Shown: positions 7,466 through 13,833 of the stretch, piece after piece | Layout: every line of letters starts with the position of its first letter | Position numbering within the stretch: the stretch's first letter is position 1 | NCBI GenBank assembly: GCA_017419895.1 | Contig: JAFOKI010000193.1 | Location: forward strand, 1-16,384 | Length of the DNA: 16,384 nucleotides | Direction: 5' to 3' | Origin: Eubacterium sp. | GTDB taxonomy: Bacteria; Bacillota; Clostridia; Peptostreptococcales; Anaerovoracaceae | Position numbers and translations under genes: made by a program | Notes under the pieces: generated by a model | What the model saw: the letters and a program-made list of their open reading frames with translations, nothing else | What the model was told of the DNA's origin: nothing | The model's database searches: none

Positions 7466-7492
7466 ACCGCTTTGTTTTCAAACTGCCAAAAC

Positions 7493-8674
7493 TTACAGCA
7501 GAATGTCCTTCGCTAGCACGTCCAGCACAGCTTTTACCCTGTAGATGTCATCCAGTTCGACATATTCATTAGGTTTGTGCGCAACGCCGAGGTCTCCCGG
7601 GCCGTAAGAAATACAGTTGATATTTCCGGTCGTTGCCGCAATAACAGCCGTATCGGTGTAGCCTGCGAACAGACCTTCCTCGACCGTTCCCGTAACCTTT
7701 TCCACTGCGTCCTTGACATATTTCAGGAATGGGGAATCCGGATCCTTGGCAATTGGCGGTCTGCCGGAAAGCACATGAACATCAAACGTAACGCCGGGCA
7801 CCTTTTCCATAGCCTCTGCAACAGCCTCGTGTGCCATTTCGATCGACTTTTTATTGTCGATAGGCGGTACGAGTCTCATGTCGATAAGTACCTCGCATTT
7901 CTCGGGAACGATGTTTATATTGAGTCCGCCATTTATGATGCCGTATGTGGCTGCAGTGCGCCCAAGCTCGGCATGCGGCGGGCACGGCGCGATCCTTTTG
8001 TTGAAAGCGCTGATGAACTCAGCCATGCCGGATACCGCGTCAATCCCTGTTTCGGGTATACTTGCGTGCGCGCTTTTACCGATCGCGGTGATCTTGAACC
8101 ACGTTTTGCCCTTATGGGAAACTTTTACTTTGCCTTCTGTCGGTTCATTGTCTAGCACCCACGAATCCTTTGTTACCCAGCCGGCTTCGATGGCTTTGTC
8201 GGCGCCGACCATGTCAGCCTCCTCATCTACCGTTGCGATATACATGAATGAGTGTTTCGGGGTTATACCGTTTTCTTTAAGATACTTAGCCATGTCCTTG
8301 AATGCCACAAGACTGCAGGCAAGGCCGGATTTCATATCACATGAGCCTCTTCCCCACATTCTGCTGCCTATTATCCTGGCTTCCGTCGGGCTTCCAATAT
8401 CATCTCTCCAGCCGCCACCGATCGGAACCACGTCCATATGGCACATGAAAACGAGTCGCTCAACATCGTTTTCGCCGGGTATATAAGCAATTATGTTATC
8501 TCTTCCGGGAAAAACTTCCTGTCTGTGCATTTCAGCACCGGTCTTCTCCAGATATGAATAGACGAAATCCCCCATTTCTTTTTCAAACGGTCCATCATAT
8601 GTGCCGGGGTTCTCGCTCTTGATCCGTACCATTTCCTGTGTAAGTCTTACGACTTCATTCTCATGAAATTCCAT
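7493..8674 (-). CDS. M20-family metallopeptidase / deacylase (ArgE/DapE/CPG2 type)
   Basis: This is a cytosolic di-zinc amidohydrolase that removes an acyl group from an amino acid or cleaves a short peptide; the exact substrate cannot be fixed from sequence. The 393 residues show the M20 layout. The catalytic domain has FMCHMDVVP (H79, D81), GRGSCDMKSG (bridging D113) and the E151-E152 pair in TVDEEAD (catalytic base and ligand). A dimerisation domain at about 185-295 contains SAHASIPETG (His 203). The last metal His is H366 in GVAHKPNEYVE. All metal ligands are present. The ATG has AAAGGA upstream and a separate promoter. Its neighbours do not point to DapE or ArgE function: no lysine or arginine genes are adjacent. 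Confidence 0.88.
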   Translation of the reverse strand: MEFHENEVVRLTQEMVRIKSENPGTYDGPFEKEMGDFVYSYLEKTGAEMHRQEVFPGRDNIIAYIPGENDVERLVFMCHMDVVPIGGGWRDDIGSPTEARIIGSRMWGRGSCDMKSGLACSLVAFKDMAKYLKENGITPKHSFMYIATVDEEADMVGADKAIEAGWVTKDSWVLDNEPTEGKVKVSHKGKTWFKITAIGKSAHASIPETGIDAVSGMAEFISAFNKRIAPCPPHAELGRTAATYGIINGGLNINIVPEKCEVLIDMRLVPPIDNKKSIEMAHEAVAEAMEKVPGVTFDVHVLSGRPPIAKDPDSPFLKYVKDAVEKVTGTVEEGLFAGYTDTAVIAATTGNINCISYGPGDLGVAHKPNEYVELDDIYRVKAVLDVLAKDILL

Positions 8675-8715
8675 AAGCCATCCTTTCTTCTACGAGCGCA
8701 CATTTTCTACTAAAC

Positions 8716-8745
8716 AATATAACAGATTCTGACGAAAAATGGCAA
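8716..8745 (-). promoter_or_regulatory. Predicted sigma-A promoter of the M20 gene
   Basis: On the complement, TTGCCA (8740-8745) and TATATT (8716-8721) are 18 bases apart, each one mismatch from consensus. A TG sits one base ahead of the -10 (extended -10). The leader would be about 35 bases. 8746-8853 beyond it shows nothing I recognise. Confidence 0.65.
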
Positions 8746-8853
8746 AGAATGTTGCTTTTTTGGCAGTTTCAAACCATTTCGGAGCAGCAGTATACAAAGA
8801 TTTCAACCCGCAAACAGTAATTTAAAACAGCAATTTCCATTTACGGACAAAGC

Positions 8854-8874
8854 TTATTTGTGAGCCGCAAATAA
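8854..8874. promoter_or_regulatory. Inverted repeat upstream of the ilvB promoter, possible operator
   Basis: TTATTTG (8854-8860) and CAAATAA (8868-8874) form perfect 7-bp arms with a 7-base spacer. They end 26 bases before the -35 of the ilvB promoter, a place where an activator or upstream repressor could bind. No known consensus is matched. Confidence 0.35.
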
Positions 8875-8900
8875 ATAATCAGCATTTTTATTGTTTGAGT

Positions 8901-8929
8901 TTGACAATTTTCTGTTTATGGTGCATACT
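8901..8929 (+). promoter_or_regulatory. Predicted sigma-A promoter of ilvBN
   Basis: A perfect TTGACA (8901-8906) and CATACT (8924-8929, 4 of 6) are separated by 17 bases, with TG one base before the -10. Transcription should begin at about 8936-8937, right at the leader ATG. This also shows that the open frame running in from 8895 ahead of ilvB is not translated. Confidence 0.75.
8906..8920 (+). promoter_or_regulatory. CodY-box-like sequence within the ilvB promoter
   Basis: The 15 bases match the CodY consensus AATTTTCWGAAAATT at 11 positions; the first nine match perfectly and the second half is poor. It overlaps the -35 end and spacer, where CodY would repress. CodY control of ilvB is established in Bacillus, but four mismatches in A/T-rich DNA is marginal. 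Confidence 0.3.
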
Positions 8930-8937
8930 ATTGAACA

Positions 8938-9006
8938 ATGGCACTTTTCATAAGTTTAGCCGTGAACATCATAAAACAAGATCAGGCATACAGGAGGATA
9001 ATATAA
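8938..9006 (+). CDS. Putative ilvB leader peptide, 22 codons, rich in Ile/Leu/Val
   Basis: An ATG about one base from the predicted transcription start opens a 22-residue frame, MALFISLAVNIIKQDQAYRRII. Eight of 22 residues are branched-chain (Leu x2, Val x1, Ile x5, four of them ATA). Its TAA shares one base with the ilvB ATG (TAATG), and the ilvB AGGAGG site lies inside it as the two AGG Arg codons. Translation would therefore begin leaderless and pass through the ilvB ribosome site. This would suit control by branched-chain amino acid supply, through stalling and coupling, but no terminator or strong antiterminator hairpin is visible. It may be a chance frame. Confidence 0.35.
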   Translation: MALFISLAVNIIKQDQAYRRII

Positions 9007-10628
9007 TGATCACCGGCGCAGACGCAATGGTACGCTGTCTGGAAGAAGAAGGCATCACAAAGATTTTCGGGTATCCGGGCGTAGCCATCGCACCATTTTA
9101 CGATGGACTTTACAGATCTTCGATCGAACACATACTGGTAAGACAGGAGCAGGCAGCTGGTCACGCAGCGAGCGGATATGCCAGAGTCTCAAGAAAACCT
9201 GCAGTATGCTGCACTTCTTCGGGACCCGGCGCAGCCAACCTTATAACCGCGCTGGCTACCGCATATGCGGACAGTATCCCAATCATCGCTATTACAGGCC
9301 AGGTATCCAGTGAACTTCTCGGTAAAGACGTTTTTCAGGAAGCAGACATCAGAGGAGCCACTGAATCATTTGTTAAGTACAGTTATCTTGTCAAAGATCC
9401 GGATGATATACCCAGGATATTCCGCGAAGCTTTCCATATAGCTTCAACCGGCAGAAAAGGACCGGTTTTGATCGATGTTCCTATTGACATCCAGAACGCG
9501 GAGCTCACAAAGGAATTCGCTTATCCTAAAACCATCAAGATCCGCGGTTATAAACCGGATCCCGCTCTCAACAAGCCGCAGCTCAAACGCGTCGTAGAGG
9601 CACTGAACGAGGCTGAAAGGCCTCTGATGTGCGTGGGCGGAGGCGCTATCCTCGCTGACAGCGAAAAACAAGTTAGAGCATTCTGCGAAAAGTTCAACAT
9701 TCCCCTCGTCTCCACAATGATGGGGATCGGAGTTATGCCCAAAAAGCATCCTTTGTATTTCGGAATGCTGGGAAATAACGGTAAACCTTATGCCAACAGA
9801 GCCGTCAATCACAGTGACCTTCTGATCGTAGCAGGAGCCCGGCTCGCCGACAGAGCCGTCGCAAACCCGCGCACGCTTGAAAAAAGAGTCCCCGTTATAC
9901 ATATAGACATAGACACCGCCGAGATCGGAAAGAATCTCGGTCCCATGATCCCGTTGGTCGGCAATATCAAGAAGGTGCTTGATCAGCTCATGAAAGAAAA
10001 CATCAAAAGAACATCGGACGACTGGCTGAACAAGCTGCAGGAAATCAAAACCTCAACAGTAGACAGACGCATTTTCAGCGACGAACTCGTGAACCCGAAT
10101 TTCCTCGTACAGACGCTCAGCGAGAAGATGGATGATGATGCCATCTATGTCGCGGACGTCGGACAGAACCAGCTCTGGTCCGCAGACAATTATGTCATGA
10201 AAAACGGCCGTTTTCTCACCACAGGCGGGATGGGTACTATGGGTTATTCCATACCGGCTGCTATCGGAGCAAAAATGGCAATGCCTAAAAAGCAAGTCGT
10301 CGCAGTATGCGGAGACGGTTCATTCCAGATGTCAATGAACGAGATAGCGACAGCAAAAGTCAACGATATCCCGATCAAGATAGTTATCATGAAAAACCGG
10401 GTACTGGGACTTGTGCGTGAATATCAATACAACACCTATGAGAAGCGCTACTCCGGAATAGACCTTTATTCCTATCCTCACCACGAAAAAATCGCGGAGG
10501 CATACGACATGGATTACTTCCATTGCGACTCGAACGATGAATTAGGCGATGTTATAGACCGCTTCCTTTCATCCGACAAAGCCTCCCTGCTCGTCTGCGA
10601 TATCGAAACAGAAAACAAGGTCAAATGA
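9006..10628 (+). CDS. ilvB: Acetolactate (acetohydroxyacid) synthase large subunit
   Basis: This ThDP- and FAD-dependent enzyme condenses two pyruvates to 2-acetolactate, or pyruvate with 2-oxobutyrate, as the first common step to Val, Leu and Ile. The 540 residues are in order: an N-terminal PYR domain with catalytic Glu48 in RQEQAAGHAASGYAR, SSGPGAANL (71-79) and FQEADIRG (110-117); a central FAD domain (about 190-330, VIHIDIDTAEIGKN); and a C-terminal PP domain with GMGTMGYSIPAAIGAK (408-423), the metal-binding GDGSFQMS (436-443) and N464. The start at 9006 follows AGGAGG; an upstream in-frame extension crosses the promoter. Where most synthases have the 2-oxobutyrate-selecting Trp (RQWQ), this one has Tyr473 (REYQ). 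ilvN follows 16 bases on. Confidence 0.92.
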   Translation: MITGADAMVRCLEEEGITKIFGYPGVAIAPFYDGLYRSSIEHILVRQEQAAGHAASGYARVSRKPAVCCTSSGPGAANLITALATAYADSIPIIAITGQVSSELLGKDVFQEADIRGATESFVKYSYLVKDPDDIPRIFREAFHIASTGRKGPVLIDVPIDIQNAELTKEFAYPKTIKIRGYKPDPALNKPQLKRVVEALNEAERPLMCVGGGAILADSEKQVRAFCEKFNIPLVSTMMGIGVMPKKHPLYFGMLGNNGKPYANRAVNHSDLLIVAGARLADRAVANPRTLEKRVPVIHIDIDTAEIGKNLGPMIPLVGNIKKVLDQLMKENIKRTSDDWLNKLQEIKTSTVDRRIFSDELVNPNFLVQTLSEKMDDDAIYVADVGQNQLWSADNYVMKNGRFLTTGGMGTMGYSIPAAIGAKMAMPKKQVVAVCGDGSFQMSMNEIATAKVNDIPIKIVIMKNRVLGLVREYQYNTYEKRYSGIDLYSYPHHEKIAEAYDMDYFHCDSNDELGDVIDRFLSSDKASLLVCDIETENKVK

Positions 10629-10644
10629 GAAAGGAGACAACGCT

Positions 10645-11115
10645 ATGAAAGGCATTTTTTCAGTACTTGTTGAAAACAAAGACGGCGTTCTGTCTCAGAT
10701 CTCGGGACTGTTCGCCAGAAGAGGCTACAATATAGACAGCCTTGCAGTCGGAGAAACGGAACATCATGACATATCAAGCATGACTATCGTATCTACCGGG
10801 GAAGACTGGAAGATCGATCAGATAGAGAAACATCTGAACAAGAAACTTGATGTCATTAAGGTCCGCCGTCTCGACGAACTCGATTCGGTAGCATTGGAAA
10901 TGATGCTGATCAAGGTTTCGTACAATCAGCAGAACCGCGCCGCGCTTCTCGAAACCTGCCTTGCAACCGGCGCACAAATAATGGTCATGACGCCGAAATA
11001 CATGCTGATCGAGATACATAACGCACCGGATATGATAGAAAACTTCATCGGCCTGGTTAAGGCTTACGGTATACTTGAAATACAAAGGACCGGAACGATC
11101 GCGCTGAGCAAATAA
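10645..11115 (+). CDS. ilvN: Acetolactate synthase small (regulatory) subunit
   Basis: IlvN binds the large subunit, raises its activity and carries the site for feedback inhibition by valine. The 156 residues open with an ACT domain (about 3-75): FSVLVENKDGVLSQISGLF, then RRGYNIDSLAVG (25-36). This is the classic IlvN/IlvH start, with the Gly-Val-Leu loop and Asn of the valine site retained. A second regulatory domain covers about 80-155. Length is typical of the single-ACT form. An AAGGAG site (10631-10636) lies 8 bases before the ATG. It is the last gene of the two-gene unit and is followed at once by a strong terminator. Confidence 0.95.
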   Translation: MKGIFSVLVENKDGVLSQISGLFARRGYNIDSLAVGETEHHDISSMTIVSTGEDWKIDQIEKHLNKKLDVIKVRRLDELDSVALEMMLIKVSYNQQNRAALLETCLATGAQIMVMTPKYMLIEIHNAPDMIENFIGLVKAYGILEIQRTGTIALSK

Positions 11116-11122
11116 CGAACAC

Positions 11123-11152
11123 AAAACGGGGACCGTGACCGGTCCCCGTTTT
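11123..11152. terminator. Bidirectional Rho-independent terminator between ilvN and the convergent oxidoreductase operon
   Basis: A 13-bp stem pairs 11123-11135 (AAAACGGGGACCG) with 11140-11152 around the loop TGAC. A T run follows on the plus strand and TTTT ends the stem on the minus strand. It lies 8 bases past ilvN and 37 bases past the gamma-subunit stop, so it can serve both. Confidence 0.9.
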
Positions 11153-11189
11153 TATTGCTTTGTTTCAAACTATGCCAAATGTTTTCAGC

Positions 11190-11738
11190 CTATTTGGCCT
11201 GCTTTTTGATCTCTTCCATTCCTCTATGGAGAGCCTCTATGTTGAGAGGAACGAGCTGCGGTTTCTTGACACCGAACATAGCTTTGATCATCTCAACAAC
11301 TGTTTCAGCATGAACGATACCCGTTGCCTGTACGTATGCGCCCATCATTACCATGTTCGCGACTTTCAGGTTACCGAGCTCACTCGCGATATCGACACAA
11401 GGTACATAGTAAGCGTTGACATCTGTCCTCGTTACTTTGTCCTCAACTACCGAGCTGTTGACGAAGATGTTTCCGCCCTTTACAACTCTCGGCTCGAATT
11501 TGAGGAGAGAAGGCTTGTTCATCGCGATCAGGTCTGTCGGATAATTGAATACCGGGGAACCGATCGGCTCATCGGAAATGACCACGCTGCAGTTCGCCGT
11601 GCCGCCTCTCATTTCAGGACCGTACGACGGAGCCCATGTGACTTCAAGCCCTTCATTCATTCCTGCTTCTATCAGGGATTTTCCCACTGCGAGAACGCCC
11701 TGGCCTCCGAATCCGGAGATACAAATTTCACTCTTCAT
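11190..11738 (-). CDS. 2-oxoacid:ferredoxin oxidoreductase, gamma subunit
   Basis: This is the gamma subunit of the four-subunit enzyme that oxidatively decarboxylates a 2-oxoacid to acyl-CoA and reduces ferredoxin, or runs in reverse. The 182 residues match the family's size, with the glycine-rich GFGGQGV (9-15) near the N-terminus. YGPEMRGGTANCSVVIS (39-55) follows, which in this family lies near the CoA-binding region. No Fe-S motif is present, as expected. An AAAGGAG site precedes the ATG, 16 bases after the beta stop. It is the last gene of the operon. It is paired here with separate alpha, beta and delta genes, as in VOR and KOR enzymes, unlike the fused pyruvate enzyme. Confidence 0.9.
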   Translation of the reverse strand: MKSEICISGFGGQGVLAVGKSLIEAGMNEGLEVTWAPSYGPEMRGGTANCSVVISDEPIGSPVFNYPTDLIAMNKPSLLKFEPRVVKGGNIFVNSSVVEDKVTRTDVNAYYVPCVDIASELGNLKVANMVMMGAYVQATGIVHAETVVEMIKAMFGVKKPQLVPLNIEALHRGMEEIKKQAK

Positions 11739-11754
11739 TATGGCGCTCCTTTCT

Positions 11755-12498
11755 TTACTCAGCGGTTTTATCTTTCACGACACCAAGCGGATAGTACGGA
11801 ATCATGTTTTCCGTAAGCCACTTGTTCGCATCGATCGGCGAAAGTCCCCAGTTGGTCGGACATGTCGAGAGTACTTCTATGAAAGTGAATCCCGCACCCT
11901 GCATCTGGAGTTCAAATGCCTTTTTAATAGCCTTTTTGGCCTTGTTGAGATTCGGAATATCCTTAACGCAGACTCTCTCCGCGTATGCAACACCGTCGAG
12001 CGTCGACAGGAGTTCAGCGACTCTAATCGGTTTTCCGGCCTGCTCTACAGTTCTTCCGAACGGGCTTGTCGTTGTCTTCTGTCCGATGAGCGATGTAGGA
12101 GCCATCTGACCGCCCGTCATTCCGTAAATAGCGTTGTTTACGAAAATCGTCGTGAATTTTTCGCCTCTCATTGCGGCGTGTACGATCTCGGCAGCTCCGA
12201 TGGAAGCGAGGTCGCCGTCACCCTGATACGTGAATACCGGCTGGTCCGGATGTGTCCTCTTGATCGATGTCGCTACTGCGGGAGCGCGTCCGTGAGCGGC
12301 ATTGAACATGTCGCAGGCAAAATACTTGTCCGCGAATACCGCGCAGCCTACCGGGCATACGCCGATCGCCGTTTCGATCATATCAAGTTCTTCAAGAACT
12401 TCAGCCACGAGTTTGTGGATTATACCGTGGTGGCATCCCGGGCAGTAATGAAGTTCAACATCCGTAAGTCCTTTTGATTTCTGATATACGACTGCCAT
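11755..12498 (-). CDS. 2-oxoacid:ferredoxin oxidoreductase, beta (ThDP-binding) subunit
   Basis: The beta subunit holds thiamine diphosphate and the proximal part of the active site. In its 247 residues are HYCPGCHHG (17-25, the Cys-x-x-Cys-His-His segment), GVCPVGCAVF (46-55), the ThDP/Mg motif GDGDLASIG (93-101) closing with NNAIYGMTGGQ (121-131), and a C-terminal EVLSTCPTNWG segment. These are normal for VOR/KOR beta subunits. The ATG is one base past the alpha stop (TAATATG), with GAGGAGGG ahead, indicating tight translational coupling of alpha and beta, which assemble together. Substrate (2-oxoisovalerate, 2-oxoglutarate or another) is not settled by this subunit. Confidence 0.92.
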   Translation of the reverse strand: MAVVYQKSKGLTDVELHYCPGCHHGIIHKLVAEVLEELDMIETAIGVCPVGCAVFADKYFACDMFNAAHGRAPAVATSIKRTHPDQPVFTYQGDGDLASIGAAEIVHAAMRGEKFTTIFVNNAIYGMTGGQMAPTSLIGQKTTTSPFGRTVEQAGKPIRVAELLSTLDGVAYAERVCVKDIPNLNKAKKAIKKAFELQMQGAGFTFIEVLSTCPTNWGLSPIDANKWLTENMIPYYPLGVVKDKTAE

Positions 12499-12499
12499 A

Positions 12500-13573
12500 T
12501 TACTTACCCTCCTCTATAAGTTCCATAACCTTTTCGGAAATCTCCTCTACCGTCGGGATCATACCGCCGGTACGTCCGAAGAATGCTACGGGTTTAGCTC
12601 CCGCGACAGACATCTTGACGTCGTCGAGCATCTGGCCTCTGCTCATCTCGACACAAAGGATATGCTTTACATTGTCCTTCATCGCGAGTTCGTGGAGAGC
12701 TTCCTCCGGATACGGCCACAGGACCTGAGGTCTGAACAGACCGACTTTTACTCCCTGAGCCCTGAGCTGTCTTACAACAGAGAGGGAGATACGGGCAGGT
12801 GTTCCGTAAGCTACAATGACGACTTCCGCGTCATCACAGTTTACTTCCTCGTATCTGACTTCGTTTGCTTTCATGAGCTGGGCCTTCTTCTCAAGATATT
12901 CATTGAATACCTCGTCGTCTTCCGGCTCAGCAAAGATCGTCTTGATCACGTGATGCTTTTCCGCGCCGTGACGTCCGCAGGCAGCCCATTCTTCTTTCGA
13001 TGGAAGCTCGCGCTTGGGAACCTCTCTCCATTCGATGGGCTCCATCATCTGACCGATAAGTCCGTCTACGAGAACGAAGCACGGATTTCTGTACTGGTCA
13101 GCAATATCGAATGCTTCCTGGATAAAATCTACTGCTTCCTGCATGTTTGCCGGAGCAAGTACAACACACGGGTGGTCTCCGCTCGCGCCGCCCTTTACCA
13201 TCTGATAATAGTCCGCCTGTCCGGGCTGGATAGTTCCAAGTCCCGGGCCGCCTCTCATGCAGTTCATGAGAACGCACGGTACTTCAGCGCCTACCAGATA
13301 AGAGATACCTTCCTGCATGAGCGAAACGCCAAGAGAAGAAGATGATGACATTACTCTCTTGCCTGTCCCGCCTGCACCATAAAGCATATTGATGGTTGCG
13401 ACCTCAGATTCCGTCTGAAGGAAAACACGGCCGACTTCCGGCATACGCTTTGACATATATTCAGGAATCTCACTCTGCGGTGTGATAGGGTATCCGAAAT
13501 ACGCGTCGCAGCCGGCTTTGATGGCAGCTTCGGCCATCGCTTCATTACCTTTCCAAAGCTCTTTCTTTGCCAT
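12500..13573 (-). CDS. vorB: 2-oxoacid:ferredoxin oxidoreductase, alpha subunit (VorB-type, branched-chain 2-oxoacid)
   Basis: The alpha subunit carries the pyrimidine-side ThDP domain and a C-terminal transketolase-like domain. The 357 residues include GYPITPQSEIPEYM (27-40), with the conserved TPQSE, TESEVATINMLYGA (54-67) and SSSSSLGVSLMQEG (76-89). Then come MRGGPGLGTIQPGQADYYQ and a GLIGQMMEP segment. These match proteins usually named 3-methyl-2-oxobutanoate:ferredoxin oxidoreductase (VorB). Proximity to ilvBN is consistent with branched-chain 2-oxoacids, but KOR-like activity or a broad range cannot be excluded. The ATG has AAAGGGGA upstream and starts 13 bases past the ferredoxin stop. 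Naming of VOR subunits differs between sources; here vorB means alpha. Confidence 0.85.
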   Translation of the reverse strand: MAKKELWKGNEAMAEAAIKAGCDAYFGYPITPQSEIPEYMSKRMPEVGRVFLQTESEVATINMLYGAGGTGKRVMSSSSSLGVSLMQEGISYLVGAEVPCVLMNCMRGGPGLGTIQPGQADYYQMVKGGASGDHPCVVLAPANMQEAVDFIQEAFDIADQYRNPCFVLVDGLIGQMMEPIEWREVPKRELPSKEEWAACGRHGAEKHHVIKTIFAEPEDDEVFNEYLEKKAQLMKANEVRYEEVNCDDAEVVIVAYGTPARISLSVVRQLRAQGVKVGLFRPQVLWPYPEEALHELAMKDNVKHILCVEMSRGQMLDDVKMSVAGAKPVAFFGRTGGMIPTVEEISEKVMELIEEGK

Positions 13574-13586
13574 TTCAGTCCCCTTT

Positions 13587-13799
13587 CTAAAACTTCTCGA
13601 CCGTTATGATCGAATCAGGACAGATCTTTGCGCAGCTCGCGCACGCGATACACTGCGTGATGTCCGTGACTCCTGCGGGATGATATCCCTTGCGGTTCGT
13701 CGCGTTCATATCGAGTTCGACGATCTTCTTGGGACATACAGCGACACAAAGTCCGCATCCCTTGCAGCGATCAACGTTAAACGTTACTTTCGCTTCCAT
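13587..13799 (-). CDS. 2-oxoacid:ferredoxin oxidoreductase, delta subunit (2x[4Fe-4S] ferredoxin)
   Basis: This 70-residue iron-sulfur protein carries electrons from the ThDP site to external ferredoxin. It has two complete CxxCxxCxxxCP motifs: C12, C15, C18, C22 and C50, C53, C56, C60. The second cluster arm is separated by a longer insert (about 26-48), as in VOR/POR delta subunits and unlike simple clostridial ferredoxins of about 55 residues. The start follows AGGAGG at 9 bases, and the gene lies directly upstream of the alpha subunit. The order delta-alpha-beta-gamma matches many VOR operons. Confidence 0.92.
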   Translation of the reverse strand: MEAKVTFNVDRCKGCGLCVAVCPKKIVELDMNATNRKGYHPAGVTDITQCIACASCAKICPDSIITVEKF

Positions 13800-13833
13800 G
13801 CATTGAACCTCCTCTGATACTACAATATTACAA

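Noticed and set aside
7854..8486. Plus-strand open frame (210 codons) opposite the M20 gene
   Set aside because: Antisense to a gene with all metal ligands conserved; no domain recognised.
8895..9005. In-frame 37-codon N-terminal extension of ilvB
   Set aside because: It runs across the predicted promoter and transcription start; AGGAGG points to the ATG at 9006, which gives the normal synthase N-terminus.
8930..9005. T-box riboswitch or other amino-acid riboswitch ahead of ilvB
   Set aside because: The leader is only about 70 bases, with no T-box sequence, no specifier-loop structure and no terminator.
11545..12477. Long plus-strand open frame (310 codons) opposite the gamma and beta subunits
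   Set aside because: It is antisense to two well-matched conserved genes; its Arg/Ser/Cys-rich product has no recognisable domain and no ribosome site was seen.
12662..13345. Plus-strand open frame (227 codons) opposite the alpha subunit
   Set aside because: Shadow of the vorB coding strand; no family motif, and the composition is typical of antisense reading.
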